Source of the DNA: Cryptomeria japonica
Lineage: Eukaryota > Streptophyta > Pinopsida > Cupressales > Cupressaceae
DNA: 32,500 bases
Reading direction: 5' to 3'
Assembly: GCF_030272615.1 (NCBI RefSeq)
Contig: NW_026729173.1
Span: 115,001 to 147,500 of the forward strand
Shown here: piece by piece, positions 20,745 through 27,244 of the stretch
How positions within the stretch are numbered: the stretch's first letter is position 1
Layout: each line of letters begins with the position of its first letter
The notes under the pieces: model-generated
What the model was told of the DNA's origin: nothing
What the model saw: only the letters and a program-made list of their open reading frames with translations
The model's database searches: none
Made by a program: the position numbers and the translations under genes

Positions 20745-22480
20745 ACCCATCAGGCACCCAACTCGACACCCATGGGATGCCGACCCACCCGGGCTTCCAC
20801 CTAGCACACCTTGGCACCCACCCCCCCTCGCACCCAACCTCGCACCCAACTTAGCACCTTTGAACCCACATTGGCACTCACCCTGACCCTGGCACCTTGG
20901 AACCCACATTGGCACTCACCTTGACCCTGGCACCCACCTTTGCACTCACCTTGGGACCCACCCTGGCTCCCACCTCGGCACCCACCCAGACACCCACCTT
21001 GGTTCCTTGGCACCCACCTTGGATCCTTGGCACCCACCCCGACACCCACCTTGGCACGCAACTTGGCTACTTGCCACCCACCTTGGCTCCTTGACGCCCA
21101 CCCCGACAACCACCCCGTGACCTACCCTGGCTAGGGTTGGTGCACACCCACCCTGGTGCCCACCTTGGCACCCACCCCATGACCCACCTTGGCACGCACC
21201 TTAGTACCCACCCTGTTACCCACCCTAGGACCCACCCCGTGACCCACCTTGGCCAGGGTGGGTGCACCCACCCTGGTGCCCACCTTGGCACCCACCCATC
21301 CTAGCACCCAGCCTGTGACCGGGCTTGGAACCCAACCTTGCACCCGTCTTGGCCAGTGTGGGTGCGCACCCATCCTGGCACCCACGTTGTGACACACCCT
21401 TTAACCCACGCACCCTAGCAAGCCACGTTGGCACCCACCTTGGAACACAACCTAGCAACTTGGCACCCACCCGTGACCCACCTTGGCATCCACCATAGCA
21501 GTCGCCCACTTGGCACCCACCTTGGAACCCAAGTTGGCACCCACCTCGGCACCCACCTTGACACTTGTGGACCCACCTTGCCACTCACCCTAGCATCGAC
21601 CCATCCTAGCACCCACCCTGGCACCTTTGCACCCTAGCACTCACCCATCCTAGCACCTAACCTGTGACCCACCTTGACACTCACCCTCGCACCCACCTTG
21701 GAACCCAACCTAGCACCCACCCACCCTGACACCAACCCTAGCACCTACCCACCCTTGCACCCACCCTGTGACCCATCTTGGCACCCACCCATCCTACCAC
21801 TCAACCTATCACCACCTTCTCACCCACCTGGCATCCACCTTAGCACCCACCCACACTGGCACCTTGGCACCCACCTCGGGCAAGGTGGGTGCACACCCAC
21901 CCTGACACCCAATTTAGAACCAACCGAGCATGTTACCCACCTTGGCACCCACATTGCAGCCCACCCTAGTACCCACCCTATGACCCACATTGGCATCCAC
22001 ACCCTAGCACACCCAGGCACCTCGACACCCGCCTTGACACGCACCCTAGCACTAAACCTGTGACCCACCTTGGAACTCACCCTAGAACCCACCCACCCTG
22101 TGAACCACCTTGGCATCCACCTTAGCACCCACCCACCTTGGCACCCACTCTAGCACTCACCCATCCTAACACCCAACTTGTTACCCACCTTGGCACCCGC
22201 CCTCGCGTCCACCTTGAAACCCACCCTAGCACCCACCCACGCAGGAGCCCACCTTGGCACCCAACCTAACACCCACGCATCCTGGCACCCAACTTGTGAC
22301 CCACCTTGGAACCCACCCTAGTACCCACCTTTGAACCCACTATATCACCAACCCACCTTGGCACCCACCCTATGACCCTCTTTGGAATCCACCCTAGCAC
22401 GCACCCACCCTGGCACCCACCATGGAGCGCACCCTAGCACCCACCCACCTCGGCACGCACCTCAACACCCCACCTTGGTG
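20745..22480. repeat. Extended CACC-rich minisatellite
   Basis: Begins as the CACC block of copy 4, then continues past the end of the 6-kb homology at 21265 for another 1.2 kb of CACCTTGGCACCCACC, CACCCTAGCACCCACC and CCTGTGACCCACC variants. These later repeats are more varied than those in the 6-kb units and have no strict period. The minus strand is G-rich with many GGGTGGGTGC runs. Palindromic interruptions lie at 21253-21276, about 21356-21381 and about 21884-21902. No gene is present. Confidence 0.9.
21253..21276. repeat. 24-bp perfect palindrome at the end of the 6-kb array
   Basis: The half-site CCAGGGTGGGTG is followed directly by its exact reverse complement. The last position matching copies 1-3 is 21265, at the palindrome centre; the left half is common to all copies and the right half is unique to this junction. 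Confidence 0.9.
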
Positions 22481-22665
22481 TGCGCACTGCGCCAACCTCT
22501 CAAAGACCTATGTGGGTGCGCTCCAAAGTGTACACCTTTGGTGCGCTCCAAGGTGCGCACCTTGGTGCACACCGAGGTGCACACCAAAGTGTGCACCGAG
22601 GTGAGCACCAAAGTGCACTCCAAGGTGCACACCAAGGCGGTGCACCTTTGGTGCGGTCAATGCAA
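22481..22665. repeat. Short GTGCACC repeats
   Basis: About 12-bp repeats such as AGGTGCACACCA and AAGTGTGCACCG, grading from the CACC array into the promoter region. At 22486-22515 the GCGCCAACCTCAAAGACC sequence that follows each Pol I motif further right already appears (as GCGCCAACCTCTCAAAGACC), without a TATATAGGGG upstream, so it may be the remnant of a decayed module. Confidence 0.8.
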
Positions 22666-22739
22666 ACGAATTCGGAAGTTGGGGTCGATGTCCTAATCGC
22701 TGCTGCAGACTACACGTATGAGAATCGGACAAATAGCAT

Positions 22740-22749
22740 TATATAGGGG
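22740..22749 (+). promoter_or_regulatory. Pol I spacer promoter 1
   Basis: TATATAGGGG, the plant Pol I initiation consensus, with the predicted start at the A before GGGG (22745). It has one extra A upstream (AGCATTATATA instead of AGCTTATATA). Confidence 0.75.
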
Positions 22750-22896
22750 AGGTGTTGCGTTTGATGGGTCGACTCCCCTGGTTGTGTGCACTGCACCAAC
22801 TTCAAAGACCCTGTCTTGTTTAAGAAGTCAAAAGTTGGGGTGGATGTCCTAATCATTGCTGCAGTCTACGCATGTATGAGAATCAGACAAATAGCT

Positions 22897-22906
22897 TATA
22901 TAGGGG
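22897..22906 (+). promoter_or_regulatory. Pol I spacer promoter 2
   Basis: TATATAGGGG preceded by CAGACAAATAGCT and followed by AGGTGTTGC. Predicted start 22902. Confidence 0.75.
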
Positions 22907-23116
22907 AGGTGTTGCATTCGGTGGGTTGACTCCCCTGGTTGTGCGCACTGCGCCAACCTCAAAGACCCCGCATAGCAGAAGAAGTCGGAAGTCGGATTTT
23001 GGTGAGCACCAAGGCGTGCACCTTTGGTGCGGTCAACGCAGACGAATTCAGAAGTTGGGGTGGATGTCCTAATCGTTGTTGCAGGCTACACATGTATGAG
23101 AATCAGACAAATAGCT

Positions 23117-23126
23117 TATATAGGGG
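23117..23126 (+). promoter_or_regulatory. Pol I spacer promoter 3
   Basis: Same context. The downstream pairing partner is CTCCCTT instead of CTCCCCT, which still pairs through a G-U wobble. Predicted start 23122. Confidence 0.75.
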
Positions 23127-23273
23127 AGGTGTTGGGTTTGATGGGTCAACTCCCTTGGTTGTGCGCATTACGCCAACCTCAAAGACCTTGTTTTCGTTAA
23201 GAAGTCAAAAGTTGGGGTCAATGTCCTAATGGCTCCTGTAGGCTACACATGTATGAGAATCGGACAAATAGCT

Positions 23274-23283
23274 TATATAGGGG
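23274..23283 (+). promoter_or_regulatory. Pol I spacer promoter 4
   Basis: Core motif in the family 1 context, with CGGACAAATAGCT upstream. Predicted start 23279. Confidence 0.75.
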
Positions 23284-23430
23284 AGGTGTTGGGTTTGATG
23301 GGTCGACTCCCCTGGTTGTGCGCATTACGTCAACCTCAAAGACCTTGTTTTCGTTAAGAAGTCAAAAGTTGGGGTCGATGTCCTAATTGCTCCTGTAGAC
23401 TACACATGTATGAGAATCAGACAAATAGCT

Positions 23431-23440
23431 TATATAGGGG
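23431..23440 (+). promoter_or_regulatory. Pol I spacer promoter 5
   Basis: Core motif, followed downstream by GGGTTGACTCCCC. Predicted start 23436. Confidence 0.75.
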
Positions 23441-23586
23441 AGGTGTTGGGTTTGATGGGTTGACTCCCCTAGTTGTTCGCATTACACAACCTCAAAGACC
23501 TTGTTTTCGTTTAGAAGCCGAAAGTTGGGGTCGATGTCCTAATTGCTCCTGCAGGCTACGCATGTATGAGAATCAGACAAATAGCT

Positions 23587-23596
23587 TATATAGGGG
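23587..23596 (+). promoter_or_regulatory. Pol I spacer promoter 6
   Basis: Last of family 1; the next motif is 868 bp away, beyond the GTGCCCTCCAAAA block. Predicted start 23592. Confidence 0.75.
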
Positions 23597-23689
23597 AGGT
23601 GTTGGGTTTGATGGGTCGACTCCCCTGGTTGTGCGCATTGCGCCAACCTCAAAGACCCTGCATTGCGGATGAAGTCGAAAGTCAGAGTT

Positions 23690-24360
23690 TGGTGTGCTAC
23701 AAGGTGTGGTCGAAGGTGCTCACCTAGGTGTGCACCTTTGGAGCGCAGGAAAAGTGCCCTCCAAAAGTGCGCACCTTTGGAGTGCACAAAAGTGCCCTCC
23801 AAAAGTGCGCACCTTTGGAGCGCACAAAAGTGCCTCCAAAAAGTGCCCTCCAAAAGTGCGCACCTTGTGGAGCGCACAAAAGTGCCCTCCAAAAAGTGCC
23901 CTCCAAAAGTGCGCACCTTTGGAGTGCAGAAAAGTGCCCTCCAAAAAGTGCCCTCCAAAAGTGTGCACCTTTGGAGTGCACAAAAGTGCCCTCCAAAAGT
24001 GCGCACCTTTGGAGCGCAGAAAAGTGCCCTCCAAAAAGTGCCCTCCAAAAGTGCGCACCTTTGGAGCGCAGAAAAGTGCCCTCCAAAAAGTGCCCTCCAA
24101 AAGTGCGCACCTTTGGAGCGCAGAAAAGTGCCTCCAAAAAGTGCCCTCCAAAAGTGCGCACCTTTGGAGCGCAGAAAAGTGCCCTCCAAAAAGTGCCCTC
24201 CAAAAGTGCGCACCTTTGGAGCGCACAAAAGTGCCCTCCAAAAAGTGCCCTCCAAAAGTGCGCACCTTTGGAGCGCACAAAAGTGCCCTCCAAAAGTGCG
24301 CACCTTTGGAGCGCACAAAAGTGCCCTCCAAAAGTGCGCACTTTTGGTGCGCACCAAGGC
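23690..24360. repeat. GTGCCCTCCAAAA composite tandem repeat
   Basis: Built from two elements: GTGCCCTCCAAAAA (about 19 bp with its linker) and GTGCGCACCTTTGGAGCGCA (about 34 bp with its linker). They alternate singly or doubled, giving periods near 35 and 53 bp. Frames of about 240-300 codons are open on both strands, as expected for a short stop-free repeat, and are not genes. The block separates promoter families 1 and 2 and could insulate or space them (inference). Confidence 0.9.
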
Positions 24361-24454
24361 GCTGGTTCGGTCGTTGCAGGCGAGTTCGGAAGTTGGGGTC
24401 GATGTCCTGAGCGGAGGTGCAAACTACACAGGTGTCGGAATCGGACAAATAGCT

Positions 24455-24464
24455 TATATAGGGG
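24455..24464 (+). promoter_or_regulatory. Pol I spacer promoter 7
   Basis: TATATAGGGG preceded by TCGGACAAATAGCT and followed by AGGTGTATGC. Predicted start 24460. Confidence 0.75.
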
Positions 24465-24765
24465 AGGTGTATGCTTCGATGGGTCGACTCCCCAGGTTGA
24501 GCGCACCGCGCCAACCTCAAAGACCCTACGGTATGGATGAAGTCGGAAGTTGGGTCCGATGACCGATTCGATTAGTAGGTATGCTCATGAGGTCGGAATT
24601 TGGGTCCGATGACCTGCCATGTGCAGGAAGGCGAATGTTGGCACTGTGCGTTGCAAGGTGCACACCAAGGTGCTGGTGCGGTCTTTTTAGTCGAGTTCGG
24701 AAGTTGGGGTCGATGTCCTGATCGGAGGTGCAAGCTACACAGGTGTGGGAATCGGACAAATAGCT

Positions 24766-24775
24766 TATATAGGGG
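24766..24775 (+). promoter_or_regulatory. Pol I spacer promoter 8
   Basis: Core motif in the family 2 context. Predicted start 24771. Confidence 0.75.
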
Positions 24776-25076
24776 AGGTGTATGCTTCGTTGGGTCGACT
24801 CCCCGGTTTGAGCGCACCGCGCCAACCTCAAAGACCCTACGGTATGGATGAAGTCGGAAGTTGGGTCCGATGACCGATTCGATATGTAGGCATACTCGCG
24901 AGGTCGGAATTTGGGTCCGATGACCTGCCATGTGCAGGAAGGCGAATGTTGGCACTGTGCGTTGCAAGGTGCGCACCAAGGCGCTGGTTCGGTCGTTGCA
25001 GGCGAGTTCGGAAGTTGGGGTCGATGTCCTGATCGGAGGTGCAAACTACACAGGTGTGGGAATCGGACAAATAGCT

Positions 25077-25086
25077 TATATAGGGG
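25077..25086 (+). promoter_or_regulatory. Pol I spacer promoter 9
   Basis: Core motif, followed by AGTGTATG; one G of the usual AGGTGT is missing. Predicted start 25082. Confidence 0.72.
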
Positions 25087-25387
25087 AGTGTATGCTTCGT
25101 TGGGTCGACTCCCCGGGTTGAGCGCACCGCGCCAACCTCAAAGACCCTACGGTATGGATGAAGTCGGAAGTTGTGTCCGATGACCGATTCGATATGTAGG
25201 CATACTCGCGAGGTCGGAATTTGGGTCCGATGACCTGCCATGTGCAGGAAGGCGAATGTTGGGACTGTGCGTCGCAAGGTGCGCACCAAGGCGCTGGTGC
25301 CCGTCGTTGCAGTCGAGTTCGGAAGTTGGGGTCGATGTCCTGGTCAGAGGTGCAAACTACACAGGTGTGGGAATCGGACAAATAGCT

Positions 25388-25397
25388 TATATAGGGG
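25388..25397 (+). promoter_or_regulatory. Pol I spacer promoter 10
   Basis: Core motif, last of family 2. Predicted start 25393. Confidence 0.75.
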
Positions 25398-25551
25398 AGG
25401 TGTATGCTTCGATGGGTCGACTCCCCGGGTTGAGCGCACCGCGCCAACCTCAAAGACCCTACAGTATGGATGAAGTCGGAAGTTGGGTCCGATGACCGAT
25501 TCGATACGTAGGCATATTGGCGAGGTCTGAATTTGTGTCCGATGACCTGCC

Positions 25552-25860
25552 ATGCGCAGGAAGGCGGAATTTGGGTCCGATGACCGAGTTGATGGCGTGC
25601 CATGCGCAGAAAGGCGGAATTTGGGTCCGATGACCGAGTTGATGTTGATGGCCCGCCATGCACAGGAAGGCGGAATTTGGGTCCGATGACCGATTTGAAG
25701 GCGTGCCATGCGCAGAAAGGCGGAGTTTGGGTCGATGACCGAGTTGATATTGATGGCCCGCCATGCGCAGGAAGGCGGAATTTGGGTCCGATGACCTGAC
25801 ATACGCATGGAGTCCGACTCGGGGGCCGATGTTCGATTCGATGACTTGCATTGTGGGTAA
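25552..25860. repeat. Alternating 50/56-bp tandem repeat
   Basis: AAGGCGGAATTTGGGTCCGA starts at 25561, 25611, 25667, 25717 and 25772, so spacings alternate 50, 56, 50, 55: a dimer of about 106 bp. The longer units carry an extra TGATGG. Each unit is an expanded form of the GTCGGAATTTGGGTCCGATGACC element of family 2. No promoter motif occurs inside it. Confidence 0.85.
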
Positions 25861-25931
25861 AGTCGGAAGTTGTGGTCTTTGACCCGATTCGATGACCAGA
25901 CTTCGGCTGCTTGAGAATCGGACAAATAACT

Positions 25932-25941
25932 TATATAGGGG
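25932..25941 (+). promoter_or_regulatory. Pol I promoter 11
   Basis: TATATAGGGG with AAATAACT upstream; AGGGGAGG pairs with CCTCCCCCC at 25961-25969. Predicted start 25937. A hairpin follows, with arms at about 25972-25998 and 26042-26067. Confidence 0.75.
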
Positions 25942-26380
25942 AGGTAGTGTTCTCGAGCATCCTCCCCCCGTGCCCGTTTATGTCGATTGATGCTGTGCTC
26001 GAGGTGCTCGACTGGTTGGAGCGCTCGGATGCAAAAATCTTGCACCAGGATTTATCGATTGTGATGGACACGGCAAGTCTCCTGATTGCTATGCAGGAGC
26101 TCATCGTGAATCTCTATGCGGCCTTGGTATGGACTCGACCTGCGGAATGGTTCGGCAATGGTAGTCGCTCCAACACGTCCTTGCAATGGCCACAGAGGTG
26201 ATTCGACTAGAGCTCCAGTCTAGCTTTTGGGTTGCTTGGCGGACTGGTATAGCCGCGATCGAGTTCCGGCCATGAACGTTTTAGATAGCTCTTGGGCTTT
26301 CTGGGACGGAAGTCGGAAGTTTGGGCTGTTGTCCGATTTGATGACCATTCTTCGGATGTGTGAGAATCGGACAAATAACT

Positions 26381-26390
26381 TATATAGGGG
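26381..26390 (+). promoter_or_regulatory. Pol I promoter 12
   Basis: The downstream context is AGGGGACTG instead of AGGGGAGG, matched by CAGCCCCCT 3' of it. Predicted start 26386. Hairpin arms at about 26420-26447 and 26482-26509. Confidence 0.75.
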
Positions 26391-26870
26391 ACTGTGTTGT
26401 CTCACGCAGCCCCCTCCGTGCCCCTCTATCTCGACCGATGTTGGTGCTTGAAAGGGTTGGGATCGCTCGGATTTATAAACGTGCACCACCATTTGTCGAG
26501 TGTGAGGGACGCGGCAGGTCTCCTAAATGCTATACGGGCGCTCTCTGAGAATCTCTATCCGGCCTCGACACAGACTAGTCTTGCTGAATGGTTTGGCACT
26601 GGTAGTCGATCCAACACGTCGTTGTTGTGGCCGCCTAGGCGATTCGATTCGAGCCCCCGTCTAGCTTTTGGGTTGCTTGGCGGATTTTGCCCTATCCGCA
26701 AGTGAGCTCGGTCCCTAAACGTTCGAGAAACCCGATTGCTATGCGCCGACTCTCTTTCTTGCGAGCCTCCATCTAGCTTTTGGGTCTCTACGGAACGGAA
26801 GTCGGAATCTGGGACCGTTGTTTGATTCGACGAGGCAGACTACGGTTGTGCGAGAATCGGACAAATAACT

Positions 26871-26880
26871 TATATAGGGG
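26871..26880 (+). promoter_or_regulatory. Probable 35S gene promoter (Pol I promoter 13)
   Basis: The last TATATAGGGG before the 188-bp array and the nearest one to the expected 18S gene, so it is the best candidate for the gene promoter. Predicted start 26876. The upstream context GAGAATCGGACAAATAACT is shared with promoters 11 and 12. No further copy of the motif occurs to the right edge. That it, rather than a promoter upstream, drives most pre-rRNA synthesis is inferred from position only. Confidence 0.75.
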
Positions 26881-26908
26881 AGGTGTTGACTGGAGCATTC
26901 TCCCCCGT

Positions 26909-26996
26909 GCCCCTCTAACTCGACCAATGCTGGCGCTCGAACGGTGGTAGCGCTCGGATTTTCGTTGAGCGCCAGCATTGGTCGATTTAGAGGGGC
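26909..26996 (+). repeat. Long inverted repeat just after the predicted 35S start
   Basis: Left arm 26909-26943 (begins GCCCCTCTAACTCGACC), right arm 26963-26996 (ends GGTCGATTTAGAGGGGC), loop 19 nt. The arms are complementary except for one unpaired base and one G/T substitution. In RNA this would be a stable stem of about 34 bp at +34 to +121. Confidence 0.9.
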
Positions 26997-27000
26997 ATGC

Positions 27001-27244
27001 GAGATTCCCGAATGCTATGCGAGGGCTCTAACGGAAATGTCTATTGGTTTCGGTATGGATGCAATTGCGAGTGGTTCGGCAAAGGTAGTCGTTCCGATGC
27101 GTCCATGTCGTGGCCAAATCGATAATTCGATTTGAGCCCTCGTATAGCATTTGGGTCTCTCGATGTGATTCCGCATTCCAGTCCCTTTGGGCACTGCTTG
27201 AGCCGCATCCCAGGGGGTTCCCTTCCCAATAATCTGCCTCGCAA
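27001..27244 (+). other. ETS leader between the hairpin and the 188-bp array
   Basis: Non-coding stretch with diverged versions of the 188-bp repeat motifs: GAATGCTATGCGAGGGCTC, GGTAGTCGTTCCGATGCGTCC and TATAGCATTTGGGTCTC. It looks like an old, decayed unit linking family 3 modules to the array. Confidence 0.6.

Larger units (their letters stand above)
18102..21265. repeat. 6-kb rDNA spacer unit, copy 4, truncated at its right end
   Basis: The copy runs through the GGTGCGCACC block, the 5S gene, its flank and the CACC block, then stops matching at 21265. Copies 1-3 continue after GGGTGGGTGC with CTTGG and the T-rich modules; copy 4 continues with ACCCACC repeats. It carries more small indels than the other copies between 20180 and 20640: a 6-base deletion near 20192, single-base gains and losses near 20340, 20475 and 20635. 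This fits an edge position, where homogenisation is less efficient. It shares with copy 1 the missing base near 18270 and CTCTCTCTAG near 19500. Confidence 0.93.
22666..23689 (+). repeat. Promoter module family 1 (about 157 bp, six copies)
   Basis: Tandem modules, each with AGTTGGGGTCGATGTCCTAA about 60 bp upstream of the start, a middle part ending GAATCGGACAAATAGC, the Pol I motif, GGGTCGACTCCCC, and a GGTTGTGCGCA/GCGCCAACC hairpin followed by CTCAAAGACC. Motif spacings are 157, 220, 157, 157 and 156 bp; the 220-bp step carries an extra CACCAAGGCGTGCACC insert also seen upstream of the first copy. Confidence 0.85.
24345..25551 (+). repeat. Promoter module family 2 (311 bp, four copies)
   Basis: The four motifs are spaced exactly 311, 311 and 311 bp. 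Each module has GTGCGCACCAAGGCGCTGG, GTTGGGGTCGATGTCCTG, the Pol I motif, GGGTCGACTCCCC, a GGTTGAGCGC/GCGCCAACC hairpin, and then two copies of a GTCGGAA-TTGGGTCCGATGACC element. The last module grades into the 50/56-bp repeats. Confidence 0.88.
25861..27000 (+). repeat. Promoter module family 3 (about 450-490 bp, three copies)
   Basis: Three modules share an upstream GTCGGAAGTTTGGG-type block, GAGAATCGGACAAATAACT (AAC where families 1 and 2 have AGC), the Pol I motif, a C-rich segment and then a long inverted repeat. Modules 11 and 12 continue with ATTGCTATGC-, TGGTAGTCGCTCCAACACGTC- and TCTAGCTTTTGGG-type motifs. The same three motifs in the same order make up the 188-bp ETS repeats, so the two are related. 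Confidence 0.8.

Noticed and set aside
20745-22480. Telomere-like repeats (CCCTAG words in the CACC array)
   Set aside because: The words are CACCCTAGCACC variants, not runs of the plant CCCTAAA repeat.
23539-24562. Four overlapping frames of 238-299 codons in the GTGCCCTCCAAAA block
   Set aside because: Short repeat without stops in several frames on both strands; peptides are tandem words with no known domain.
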